Translations under genes and position numbers: made by a program
Shown here: one piece after another, positions 48,805 through 59,665 of the stretch
How the letters are laid out: each line of letters begins with the position of its first letter
Numbering within the stretch: the stretch's first letter is position 1
The notes under the pieces: generated by a model
What the model was told of the DNA's origin: nothing
What the model saw: only the letters and a program-made list of their open reading frames with translations
The model's database searches: none
Assembly: GCA_036345935.2 (NCBI GenBank)
Contig: JADWOT020001231.1
Span: 62,001-126,000 of the forward strand
Source of the DNA: Taenia hydatigena
Taxonomy: Eukaryota > Platyhelminthes > Cestoda > Cyclophyllidea > Taeniidae
Reading direction: 5' to 3'
Length of the DNA stretch: 64,000 nucleotides

Positions 48805-49119
48805 AATAGCTGCTGCTAAATCGTTGTTATCACGTAGAGGCGGAATTAATCATGCTTTATATTTTGATAGTATTCCTTTTATTTTCCAATAGCTTCTTTT
48901 TATTCGGGTCCAAAACGGTTGATGACATTTGTGATGCATACTTACCAGTAAGGTGACCACGCATTGCCTTTTGTTCTTTCATTCTTCACGATGGGGATTC
49001 GGTCAACCATGTTTACCTTTGAATTGATTCATAAACTTGTAGCGGCTTCCATTCATCGCTTACACTTAAGGTGTCTTGGAGATATTAACTTATCAACTTA
49101 TTTGTTTCATGTCAGTAGG

Positions 49120-49690
49120 AGTGTCATGTTGCATTCTATACACCCTATTCATGGAGGCGATAACAACCAATACTCGATTTTAACTCAGATAGGGGCATCT
49201 CTCTCGTGGTGCTAAGCCAAAGTCTCTACTAAAGGGTGGACAAAATGATAAAGGTTCTTCCGTTGACATCGGTCACATCGACATGCGGGTAGGCGAAATC
49301 GTGGAGGTGGAACACCATCCTGATGCGGACCCACTTTTTGTAGGAAAAGTTAGTTACAATTACCTTTATTCTAGGTACCCTGCCGCTTAGGTGGCAGCAT
49401 AGGAAAAGCATGGCGCTCGCTCATGCGTTTCATAAGGACAGTTAAAACATTTTGCGTGAGACGGTGCTAACTTCCCCGAAGTATCATGAGCGGTTAAATG
49501 ATTGTTACCTCTGGCTCACTGCAGTGAAAAGTCCTTTAGACATTTAAAAAGTCAGTTTAACTCGATCCAAATTGTTTACTTTTCACAAACCTGTTTTTTT
49601 TTGGAATTTAAAATGGTTGTTACTTGACTGCATGCTTGCATTTTTAAGCAACAGCTTTATCGTTATAAATGCTCACATTACATCGTTTTG
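49120..49690 (+). repeat. Segmental duplication, copy 1 (EMAP-II exon and flanks)
   Basis: About 0.55 kb matches 59150-59665 in the same orientation. Similarity includes the acceptor TTAACTCAG, the exon, the donor GTTAG and some 300 bp of downstream intron (shared blocks such as GGCAGCATA, TTAACT-GA and ACATTACATC). Since intron sequence is shared, this is a genomic duplication and not retroposition. Confidence 0.75.
49189..49348 (+). CDS. EMAP-II domain exon 1
   Basis: The first exon of the OB-fold tRNA-binding module found at the C-terminus of AIMP1 and animal tyrosyl-tRNA synthetase. A Lys/Gly linker (AKPKSLLKGGQNDKG) leads into SVDIGHIDMRVGEIVEVEHH and then PDADPLFVGK. These match the family's first strands ([21 protein letters not shown]). 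The donor is GGAAAA|GTTAGT, phase 0. Ser and Tyr of the usual DSLYV are Pro and Phe here. If the exon starts at the shared acceptor (49188), a TAG at 49190-49192 falls in frame, so either the true acceptor is further in or the 5' end is damaged. Confidence 0.75.
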
Positions 49691-50986
49691 AAGGACCGCT
49701 CTAAACTTAAACTGACTTTTTGGTTCAAATCCGATCGTGCACTTCCTGCTAATTAGATTTCTGGCAAATATACCCGCTTTTTGAGCCACCCCAAGCAGAC
49801 TCTAACCTAGAAAAGAAGGTTTTTCCTGCAGATCGGTCACTAATGGGAAACTTTGAAGCGATCTTATGGTTCTGCCAGAGCAGTATAATTTGCAGAATAG
49901 ATTTATTTCGACGACTTTTATCTGAGAGTAACGCAGGTTGGACACTTTATGGTGTCTCTTAGGTCTTGTGACAACTTTTACTGGTCCTCTTAGGCCAACG
50001 CACAACAGATAAACTAGTAGACGCAGCGATTTTCTTGCCAACTGTTTTTAGAAGCATTGGTCTGTGTTTCAAATCGACAAGACGACAAGGGACTAAGAAG
50101 TGAATTTGGCAGTTTAATCTTTTAGTGATAAAATCTTTCGCAGTGCCTAACACTTCTTGTTAATCAGGTAATGCTTTTAGGTAACTGGCTACAAATTTTA
50201 AATGCCTTAGCGACTAGGAATCTCGGGTTATCAAAAGGGAATCACAGTGGTTTATTTCTTAAAATGGAGAGGCTCCAGTCGTCCTCAGATTCGAGAACCG
50301 AAATTCAAATGATGGAATCATTGACAAATAGCAACCCACGCTAAGTGCGAGCGCTCATCCTTTTTATAACTTTGGCTCTTTAAAGAGATGGTTTTTTAGT
50401 ACTTTAGACCACTCTGTGCATTGACTTAGTTCGACCCACCTTCTAGTTCGTGTTGATCTTTCACTATTGAGGCATTAGAATCTATAACAAAAACCTCAAG
50501 TTTTTATTTGATAAAGCGATTTAAAATATTTTGATGTGATAGCAGCTTGAACTACCCTTAGCAATTTGCAAGCTAGATCCAAGATACCTGTTTGTTCTGC
50601 CAATATATTGAAGGCAATGCTAACTAGGTTCTTGGCTGCATACTCTGAAACACCGGGAAATTTGCGTGTTGGACCAAATGGGTTTTAACGGCCGAAGTCT
50701 TAGGCAGAATACAATTTACAAGTCACTTTAGAGCATTGAGATGACTGATTTAGCTGCATGACTGCCTGATTATTTAGTAGCACAGATATGGTCTTAGAAG
50801 TGGCTTTACTTATTTTGCAGATTGCATTCTCCAGGAAGCTCTACCTCTTAAAAGTCCGTTAAATTTATGCAACTGCCATTATTGCATTCCACTGTCTGCC
50901 TAATCTTCCAAACTCTCAATGTATCTAGTGGCCACTTTTCCCAATTTTACTCCTGTACATTGATTTCTTTTCCTTCCTCTCGCTAG

Positions 50987-51232
50987 GTGGATCTAGATAA
51001 AGGCGGCTTCAGCACCATGGTCAGCGGTGTCATGGCCGTGTGCCCATTGAGAAAATGCATAGATTAGTGGGCATCTCTGTGTACAATCTCAAACCTGTCA
51101 AGATGCGTGGCAGCGAGTCTCAGGGTGTGCTGATGCTCACCGCTGACACCAATGGTAGAGTGGAACCTCTAGTTATTGAGGGTCCGACAGAGCCAGCGCT
51201 GGGTGACAGGGTCTACGTGGAGGGCTATCATG
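50987..51232 (+). pseudogene. EMAP-II domain exon 2 with a 1-nt deletion
   Basis: Acceptor TTCCTTCCTCTCGCTAG, donor CATG|GTGAGT. It encodes VDLDKGGFSTMVSGVM, then after a one-base loss PIEKMHRLVGISVYNLKPVK, MRGSESQG and so on to EGYHG. This matches the core of the EMAP-II domain (VDVGE...TVVSGLV, VPLEQM, NLKPAKMRG). Between the ATG of SGVM and the GTG of the next Val there are five bases where the family requires two whole codons. The single missing base lies at a short G run near 51034 and shifts the frame to TAG at 51061-51063. All flanking codons are well preserved, so the lesion is recent or a sequencing or assembly error. Confidence 0.78.
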
Positions 51233-52364
51233 GTGAGTTAAAATCTACATTCTATTATAGAGTCTCGGGCTTTAGAGGCATGCTTTTTATCGCCCTCGTC
51301 ACACTTGTATGAACTTAGGATAATTTACTGAAGGCTACGAAAATAGTGCCGAATTTCCAGTGGCTTTCCAATCGTGAAGTTGCATTGACATTTGCTTTCT
51401 ACTGATGGATTTGGTAATCAAGGAGCTTCGAAACATTGTGAGACTTCGAAAGGGCATTCGGGTTGTTCCCCGACTAGTAGACAATTCACCATAAGCCCAT
51501 TTAAGATCTTAGGAGCTATTTGCACAAGTGAGATAATAAAAAGTTAATTTTATGGTATTTCTTGGTCTCTCGGGTGTGGAAATCAAATGCTTTAGGAACT
51601 GTCATTATAAGAAGGGCTTCATTCTAACTCAAAGAACCACTGCATGTCTGTAATGAAAATGATCGGTGGTTGCTGTACGTGTTTTGTCATCCTTGCTTCC
51701 CGTTTTTATTTCTAAATACTTTGATATTAGTATTTTCAAAGTTTAGTTTTATGAAGGACTAGGGTTGTACGGATTTTGTCACTAATGATTGCGCATGTGT
51801 GGGACTATTTCCTTTTTTAAATTCAAAAGAAGTAGTGAAATACATTGCACAACCTATGTGATCAATTAGAGTGCATAACTCGCAAGTAGAAAATCTACCG
51901 CTCTCGGAGGAAAACGTGACGTGTTAATCCCTTTTCGCACACCTGCCGCATTCGCATCAGCACTGATGTCGGTGAATATCGGTGAATTAAGTTCTTTTGT
52001 ATGCAACATTTACCAATCAGGAGAACCTAAAGAGGTTGCGAAATCCGGGACGTCCTAGAACATCCAGAAATTGGACAAGAAGAAGAAGGCTTCTGGCGGG
52101 TTCGTTGAAGTTGCAGACATCCACTATAGCATAGATTGGTGGACTTACAGTGACTGCGTGAAACATCTACCTCATGGAAGCGTCAGATGATAAAATAGTG
52201 ATGTGTCACCGCCATTCACTGCAGTAATGCGGTTTGTAAATTTGATTGACTTTAGGCCATGATTTGTCTTTGAGAGTAGTGAGCAATAAAGATACGCGTT
52301 CGTAAGAATTCCACTATGCTCAAGTAGCTCAAGTCATTTTACGTCTTTCACGCCTTCCTTTTAG

Positions 52365-52536
52365 GCGAACCGGATGCTCAACTTCACCCTAAAATGATAG
52401 TGAGGGCGCAAGGGTGCCTGATATGCGCGTGGATGGTGCGCAAATAGCCACTTACGAGGGTGTGTTCCAAAAGCTGAGGAACAGCCCCGATGCTGTCATC
52501 AGGGCCCCCACTTTGGTGGATGTACAGATCTCCTAG
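52365..52536 (+). pseudogene. EMAP-II domain terminal exon with a 1-nt deletion
   Basis: Acceptor CCTTCCTTTTAG. The split Gly codon joins exon 2 in phase to give GEPDAQLHPK, as in the family (GEPDKELNPK). At the AAAA run after the Pro codon (52391-52394) one A is missing. Restoring the reading frame conceptually gives 18 residues before ATYEG, exactly the spacing of human AIMP1 before ATYKG, and ends at TAG 52534-52536. The C-terminal RAPTLVDVQIS lines up with the RAQTMSNSGIK end of the family. The annotated frame as it stands stops at TAG 52445. This is the end of the gene. Confidence 0.75.
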
Positions 52537-53264
52537 GCAGAGCGTGTAGTTCAATATGCTCTATTTTATTCTTAGTTGTTCGTGCAAAGCGAAGGCAGTC
52601 TTGTGTCGAATGCTAGCATCTGCTTTTTTGGTAGGTGGTATATTTCCTTTAAGAATTATAGATGCAGAAATTTTGTTACATTTGGCAGCATGCATCAAAG
52701 AGGAGGTCAAACGCGTAGGAGCTGAGAAGAAGGACAGAGGAACATGTGCCACTACCAGCTTCTAAAAATATTGCTCACAGAACATCGGAAATAAGGATGA
52801 GGCGTTAGAGCACCCACTTCTCTAATCCTACCTTCAAGCATAGATTTCGCGATTTGGTATTAAGGGGAAGCGAACAAATGTACCTTTATTCCTTCTTTTT
52901 CATCAGTCACGCCCTTTGCAGACGAGTCGCTGTACCTGCGCACTCTTAAATTATGAAGACGTGCTATCCAATCAAGTGTACATCACTTGGCCGTGCTTAG
53001 AGTTTGGCTGTGAGCAAGAGAGCACAGGAATGGCCCTGTTCCAGGGTCTGTACTGATGGGTTTCTTAGACAAGTAAGGTGCGGTTAACAAAGCATTTAGA
53101 ATGCTGAACATTAGGGCTGCTCGGCACCACTAGGGGAATTCGAAAACCGTTACCTAGCCATCTTAGGGGATTTAGTCATCTGCTACTGCAAGCTAAATCT
53201 ATTTTCTTAACTTTTATTTCTGCCTTACTCTCTTACCGTTACCTACTCGCCTTCGGTTAACCAC

Positions 53265-53470
53265 GCAACTTTTACTTTCACCGCCTCCACCTTAATCGCT
53301 CTGTGACCTCTCAGCTTTCTACAATGTCGCTCAAAAGAGGTCAAAGGGCCAACGCAGAAAGAAATCATAGAAATTAGAAGTTATTCATGCTACCACCTTT
53401 TCCTTCTCCCTTGCTTCATCTTAACCTCCTCCTCACTGACCTCATTTACGTGCGTCTTCGCAACTAGTGT
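53265..53470 (+). repeat. Direct repeat F, copy 1 (pyrimidine-rich)
   Basis: Similar to 54370-54590 in the same orientation, about 1.1 kb apart. The distinctive shared block is GA(G/A)GTCAAA(G/A)GGCCAA, CAGA, TAGAAATT, then GTTATGCTAMY followed by C/T-rich sequence. The C/T-rich parts alone would not be convincing. Confidence 0.5.
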
Positions 53471-53765
53471 ACTTTACTTATCAAGGCAACCTATGGGTAG
53501 AGTCTTCGAGTTTGCCGCTTAATAGAAACTTACATTCCTTCCACAAAACCCATTCCTTGAACTATACTAAAATATATTGCTAGAGAAATGAGTAAACGAA
53601 AACATTCAGGAAAATGTGGGCAAAAAGGACAGGGAATGGAGAACGCAGTGCCACAGCACTGTGCGGAAACTTTCGACGATGGCCCTTCTCAATCCTCTCC
53701 TCTACTTATCGTCTTTGAACGTCTCACCTTCGTCTCTCTTCCAACTATTCTTTCGTGGCTTTCAG

Positions 53766-53974
53766 CTTAGCAGTCGTGCAGCTTCCCCTACTAGGGAGGT
53801 GCAATCACCTCTATTGCCATCCCTGGGCTATAGGCATGCGGTTAGGAACAAGCACCAAAAGCGCACCTTTACCAGTACCATATCAATCACTAGGAGTTTG
53901 TCACCAATGTCTTTACTGGATTCATGCATCGCCCCAATTGCCGGAAGGCTTCCTTCCAAAAGGGAGCAGCAAAG
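53766..53974 (+). CDS. Candidate exon with paired cysteines, unidentified
   Basis: 209 bp between a very pyrimidine-rich acceptor (TTCCAACTATTCTTTCGTGGCTTTCAG) and the strong donor GCAAAG|GTAAGAG. It is open for 69 codons in one frame (phase 2 start, phase 1 end). The peptide contains LGRCNHLYCHPWAIGM and, 27 residues later, GVCHQCLYWI. The two Cys pairs suggest a small metal-binding fold, but I cannot name it. Other frames in this interval are also open because of the skewed composition of the area. Confidence 0.35.
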
Positions 53975-54369
53975 GTAAGAGCTGACGAAAAACATTCTAG
54001 ACAAGGCAGTGCATTTCCTTCAAAGCACATTAGAATTGGCAGACCGTCTCATCCTCCTCCGTCACCTTTGCATGCGCTATGATGCACAGAATTTAACTAT
54101 GGCAAAAAAAACACGAAGTGGAGTGATGTCTGCTCCTCCAAATCAACCACAAGGGATGCCGTCTAAGTCCAACACCAGATAGCGCTGAGAGACACCACGC
54201 GATGACACATGCCGCTAATCGACTCACACGTGTGGTTCATCGCACAGCAGCGTCGGACATGATTGTCTAGGCATTGTTTCGCATCCTACTGCTCATCTCT
54301 CTTCGTGGATTCGTCCCGTTAATTCAGTTGGCCGTCAATGTTCCCCTTTTGCTCCGTTTTCTCCTCCTG

Positions 54370-54590
54370 TTTGGCCTCCTGTTATTTTTTTTACTTTTGC
54401 CGCCCCCCTCGCCATCTGAGCACCACTCTTAACCATCCGGCCTGCCGTCTCGGAGAAGTCAAAAGGCCAAAACAGATAGCTACAGTAGAAATTGGTAGCA
54501 AGTTATGCTAATAACCCCTCCTTCTCTCCTCTTCTCCCCATGGGCTACTTTTTTCATCCCCCACCTCCTTCCTATTTCATTTGAGTGCTG
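54370..54590 (+). repeat. Direct repeat F, copy 2 (pyrimidine-rich)
   Basis: Counterpart of 53265-53470, lying in a region of strong C/T skew on the plus strand that extends from about 53.2 to 55.9 kb. Confidence 0.5.
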
Positions 54591-56214
54591 CACTTTAATA
54601 GTATCAAATCTGGTATCCAGTGCTAATCACATGGATAGGAAAACCATCTTTAGCCTTTTTAAGTGCGCTGCTTAAAAGTTAAAATTCTTTAAGTTTAAGT
54701 CTGATGGCTAGATGAGGGGGTAGGTGAATCAGTTGAGGGATAGATGGGGGGGGAGGGTGAGAACGAAATACGGAATGCTGCATTACCATATTGTGAAGAA
54801 CCATCCTACGTTGTCCATGTCCAATTCTCCTTTCTCTTTCCCACCCTGTCTCATTCCATGGCCTCGGCTTCTAACCTTTTTGCCCCTCTCTCAATCAGTT
54901 CTTAATATCTTTTAGATGTGCATTCAGGCTCTTTATCAATGCAGTACAATAACTCTGCAAAGCAGAGCATTAGACACAAGCAGCAGAAACGCATCGTCGT
55001 TACTGCACATTCATCTTTAGGGATGAGTGGTAAACTGAATGCCATTTTGTTATGACACCGGCATTGATATTTGGAGAGTAAGAACCTTGAACGCCTTTCC
55101 GATTGCCAAAAATTCGGAGCAAAGGTGTTAACGACTGATGTAGAGATAAGTCATAATGAGCCCATTAATGATCTTTAAAGCTGATTGCGCGCCTTCGGTG
55201 AGTGCTTCCGTTGTATCCCACTACGACGCTCTATTTGCTTCCAAGTATTGCACCTTGCTTTATGTCCCATTGTTTGTGCCCTGTACATTCAATTTAGCCG
55301 GACAGAGGAGTTGGTACTCCCCTCATTTTATTCACTTGTCTTCATTTTCCCAATTTAGTGGCAAAAAATTGCCGCTTACCTGCCTTCCTTACGCTGCGCT
55401 CGCCTTCCCCTTCAAACCCAGCCCCGATTCGCCTCAGCCTCCTCCTCTCACCTTATTGTCTGCCAGCGCCCTCTTCGTAAGCCCCTTCATCGCCCCACCA
55501 GCCTCACTCTTCATTATGACATGATTTAATAATGCCAAGCTTCACAACCTATATCAGACTAGCATGAACTATACTGCATCTAACTCAGTCACGCTTTGCC
55601 TATAACAAAATCTCATTTTAGCATAGCCTAGCCTGCATCGCCATTCATTCTCCATTCCTATCTTCCTTTCCGTTGTTGTGGTTTGTTCTATACCACTTCG
55701 TCTCAATTTCGTCTCCTACTCCTCCTCCACTTAACCCCTCGAGAGCGAAGGTGAGCGCGTTGCTACTACTTCCTACTTCGTAATATGTAGACTCGTCCAA
55801 CTCCCACCTCATCATCTCAATGTCCAATTCTTTTCTTCTCTCTTTAGAGGATTCCTCTACCTGGCGCTCTACATTAATAGGCAAGAACATGCACTTCTCG
55901 CCCCTGACAGACCACCTGCTCCATTCCCACTATGTATCTGTGCCTGTCTGCCTGTTTGCCCCAGTTTATGTGTGGGTGTCATTGCCTATCTGAATCCCAG
56001 ACTGCAATGCTCAAAATAACCAATAGAAGGTAGAATGATCGCATGCAATTCGAAAAACAATAATCGCAATCAATTAAATACACGAATGATTTCCCTTGAG
56101 GTGACTATAAAAACGCAGTTAGCCTTACGATTTAGCTGGCAGAATCAAAACAAAACCCATTAAATGGAAGGATAAGAAGGATGGACATGTTAACAAGTCC
56201 GATTGGGTTGATGC
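54591..56214. other. Pyrimidine-rich tract, no gene
   Basis: Long stretches of C/T-rich plus-strand sequence (for example 54810-54910, 55340-55500, 55640-55760) produce Pro/Ser/Leu-rich open frames that reflect composition and not genes. No repeat unit is regular enough to call a satellite. Confidence 0.5.
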
Positions 56215-56880
56215 TCATTCCGGCCTAATACATTCATGAATTACAACAAATGAACGAAGGAAAGATAACAAGAAGATCCAACTGGACGGATGGATGAATT
56301 AGCATAGGACGAGTAGATGCGAAATGAATTAATATGGGATGAACAAGCGTTGGTTATAGTGATTAAATAAATAGAGGAGCGATAAAAGCAGACACAGGTA
56401 GATGGGCAAAGGACGATGGCCTGTACCCTCAACTAGGTCACTTCTTTCTAAAGCTCCTCGACTTCAACCCGCGCTCAGTTGCGACTCTGCTCTAATCTAC
56501 ATTTGACCGAAGTAGCAGCCTGTATAGCAGCAATTTGATTAGCAAGATTGAAGTACACAGTGTCCAGCTTCTTCGCTATCTCCACAAAAGTCGTTTGCAG
56601 TGGTGTCAGCTACTTCGGTCTATCACACATTACACATCCCATAGCGTCGCGCTTAGAACCGATAAGGACTTCTGCGGTTCCGCTGCAGCTAACAATGATA
56701 ATGCGTCCTGTGATGTTAAGCGTAATCTACTTAAGTTGGACCCGAAATCAGGTGGACCACACTCAGTCGCACACAGGTATAACATGTACCTTTGGTCTTT
56801 TGTTAATCCCACGTCTATTTAAGCCCTATGTTTCAGTTGGCAATTTCATCTCCTATTGCTAACTGCTTTTTCGGATATTT
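56215..56880 (-). repeat. Repeat family B, copy 2
   Basis: Inverted counterpart of 13440-14110, including the coding-like part, the stop and the 3' non-coding part down to a shared GTTGTAATTYATGAAYGTATT block near 56235. Together with the 23.7-kb fragment it gives three copies of the same 3' end in the window. Confidence 0.7.
56475..56760 (-). pseudogene. Coding remnant in repeat B, copy 2, with a 1-nt shift
   Basis: On minus, one frame carries IIIVSCSGTAEVLIGSK, then a stop, then ADTTANDFCG. An extra base relative to copy 1 near 56575-56583 moves the rest (IAKKLDTVYFNLANQIAAIQ) into another frame, which ends at the stop TGA (56475-56477) shared with copy 1. Silent third-base differences within the shared blocks argue that the ancestor was protein-coding. 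Function unknown. Confidence 0.5.
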
Positions 56881-59149
56881 TAAAAGAGTCAGTGTTTGCA
56901 AGTTGAATGGCCCGTCTCGGCCAACGTTGCACAGCTATAACTTCCACAAAGAGCCTAGTAAAAGGAGGAAACACTGGGTAGACAAAGAGCTGAAATGACA
57001 AACGTTTAGTTTTGTAGGTCATTAGATCCAGAAATAGACGCAGAGGTTAGCAGGCTCTCGGACAGACGAATCTAGCTTTGCCACCTCGTCTAGCCGATAT
57101 CACTTCCTCTACTTATTGGGTAACCAAATAAACCAAGGGGGAACAGGGTGGCAACTAAGTGAACATGTATATTCAAGGCATTGCACAGCATCATTTTGAC
57201 AAAATCTGCAACCTATATTTACAATAGTGGAAATGGATACCATGAGCTGAGGCGGAAAGCGGGGATAAGATATGCCTCCTATGGTAGTCGCTTCTAGATA
57301 AGTAACTGGCTTTTGCGCAAGGGAATATAGAGCCAACAAAACTACAAGGCTAGAATGCTAGAGTTGCAACTTTAAGCCCCTGTGTGAGTGTCCGTGACTC
57401 ATTAATCATATATTAGCCACGATAGTAGGGCTGTATCACAAGAAAGCTTTGCAATACAAAGACTTATCACGTTCCACACTGAAGGTGGGACACGTGTTGC
57501 ATCAGACCATTGTCTCTACGTCTCTGAACATTTTGCTGCTTCGGCAGTTTGGCAGGACCAATAGACTTCATCAGAGAAGATGCCAATAAATGACTCCAGG
57601 CCATATCATTCTTCTGTCATGTAAGAAGAATGTGTATGATGGAGAGCTAAGTAAGAGTGACAGTCTTTAGATTTGAGCTTTCTTTATAGCTTGACAAAAG
57701 CCGGTTAGTGCAATCTGTTATAATTGAATAAGAATAGCCTTTTTTGTTGTGCGTTCCTCAGGTCGAGTCAAGATTAGCAGCCCATTTAAGCAATAACAGC
57801 AGCAACACATCGATAAAATCGCTAAGAACGAGATGCATTGCTGAGGTCCTTTAAGATGGCGGAATCGATAGTGATAAAGAGGGCTAAAATCCCTTCCATG
57901 CGTAATAATTATTCAGCTAAACTAGGTATTGCTCATTCTTTTCACCGGGCACATTTGCACCTCTCTTCAGTGTAGGCACTCTTTCTACGGTTGAATCTCA
58001 TTTTCTTGTCGGCTGCCAGATTACAAAGGCGGGATGAAGACGAGATGGATACGAGATGGCTGGGTAGAGGTTGCAGGCTCCCTAACACTGCTTTACACTG
58101 TTGGTTATTTGGGATTACAGTCGGTGAATTTGAAGCATTCATAAATTTACATATCAGTACACCAAGCGGAGTCAAAAATGGCATATAGTAATGCAGCATG
58201 TAGCGTAAGATGTTGCAAAGCATTTGTGAGCATACCTTGCATCATCGCGACTAAATTCTCCCTCGTTGACAAGTGCGAAACTCGATCAGTAAAACGTATC
58301 ACATAGTGGTGTTTCTATCGCCTAGGGATACAGGTCAAATTTAAGTCGAGACTTTGCATTAGGACACATCCATTTCTGCTCCTCTTTATTTTAGCCAATG
58401 TAAGGCAACATAGCGCATGATTTTAAGAACTAATGTAAATATCCGGTCCCGATTCCAGTTACATTAAAAGGGGAAAGCAACTAACTTCCTAAAAATTATT
58501 ACGCTTGCTAGAACAGCACGGATGGATTTACCGACCCAAGTGGGAAATGTAGGGCCGCAGGAAGAAGTAAGCATTATCAAAATTAGCAACTACGCCAACT
58601 TTTAAGCCATCGTCAAGAGCGAAATAGGAGTTCCCGCAACAGGAAAGACCTATCATCGTCAAGCCCATGCTAATATCAGCAGGCAGCTCAGTTGAGGCGA
58701 CGATCATGACATGTCTGCCAAAACCGCCAAATCGGAAAAGGTTGAAGAGTTATCTCACCCATGAATTATTTCAAATCCTTCCGGGTTGAAATGAAAGTTA
58801 GGGCTCTTCTATTGAACGCTTTGAAGAATATTGTTTATACCTTAGCATTTATTTGTATAAACAATTGCACTTTAGCATCTTATTTTTAAATAAGGTCAAC
58901 TATTGCAATAAAAGTTTTGATGTGGTAGAAATATAGCGCGATTTTCACATTTCGACCACGAATTCTATGATTATCATAGATAAAATACACGAATTTTTGC
59001 CATCTTGCGTTTTCCATTCACAGCTGACAAGAATTTCTTGAAAAAAAGAGCTCAATTTAGTGGACCGAAGTTGGGCGCCTATATCACTACATAAGTTTAC
59101 TACTACTCTTCTGGAATTAGTAAAACAGTTCACTTTAGCAAACATATCA
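56881..59149. other. Unassigned sequence
   Basis: No domain or repeat pair found. The minus frame 57942-58223 (93 codons, Ser-rich, basic C-terminus) is the longest, but it has an open antisense partner and no motif. Confidence 0.45.
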
Positions 59150-59665
59150 ATGCCCACACATGCAACTCCTGGACACGCGCTTAGGCATGGCAAAACACTT
59201 TACTCTTCTTGTAACTCAGATAAGAAGCACTTTACTCGTGATACAAAAGCAAAGCCTCCGCCAAAAGGTGGACAGAAGGACAAAGATTAGTCCGTTGACG
59301 TTAGTCGCGTCGACACTCGAGTGGGCAAAATCGTGGAGGTGGAGCACCATCCTGACGCGGACTCACTCTATGTAGAGAAGGTTAGCCGCAATTGCTCTTC
59401 GTCTAGGCATCCTGTCGCCATGGCGGCAGCATAAGCAAAGCGTCAGGCTTGCTCATACTTCTTGTAGGAACAAATAAGTTGCTGAATGTCTCTTGGCTCT
59501 GACTCATGTCAGTAAAACGTCCTTGAACATTTAGAATCCAGTTTAACTTGACTCAATTTGTTTCGTCCTTTACAACCCTGGTTTTGACATGAAAAGTGGC
59601 TATTATTTGACTGTAGGCTTGTTTTTCTGCGTAAATGCATAATATTTAAAATGCCTACATTACAT
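59150..59665 (+). repeat. Segmental duplication, copy 2
   Basis: Direct copy of 49120-49690, about 10 kb downstream. Similarity fades after ACATTACATCC near 59665. No counterpart of EMAP-II exons 2 or 3 was found between here and the end of the window, so the copy is partial or its later exons lie outside. Confidence 0.72.
59220..59380 (+). pseudogene. EMAP-II domain exon 1, second copy, with in-frame TAG
   Basis: Same acceptor context (TTGTAACTCAG) and donor (GAGAAG|GTTAGC) as copy 1. The domain part, [20 protein letters not shown] then DADSLYVEK, is closer to the family consensus than copy 1: it keeps VSRVD, Ser and Tyr of DSLYV, and Glu-Lys at the end. However, the linker reads KGGQKDKD followed by TAG (59287-59289) directly before SVDV, where copy 1 has GGT TCT. 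If translated through from an upstream exon the product would end before the domain. An acceptor beyond the TAG would rescue it, but none is obvious. Confidence 0.7.

Noticed and set aside
49716..49740. B-box-like GGTTCAAATCC, possible second tRNA gene
   Set aside because: No T-stem pairing, no A box at the right distance and no acceptor stem.
55156..55524. 122-codon Pro/Ser/Leu-rich frame as a gene
   Set aside because: It lies in a C/T-skewed tract that opens such frames by composition. No motif or splice support beyond a single GTGAGT near its start.
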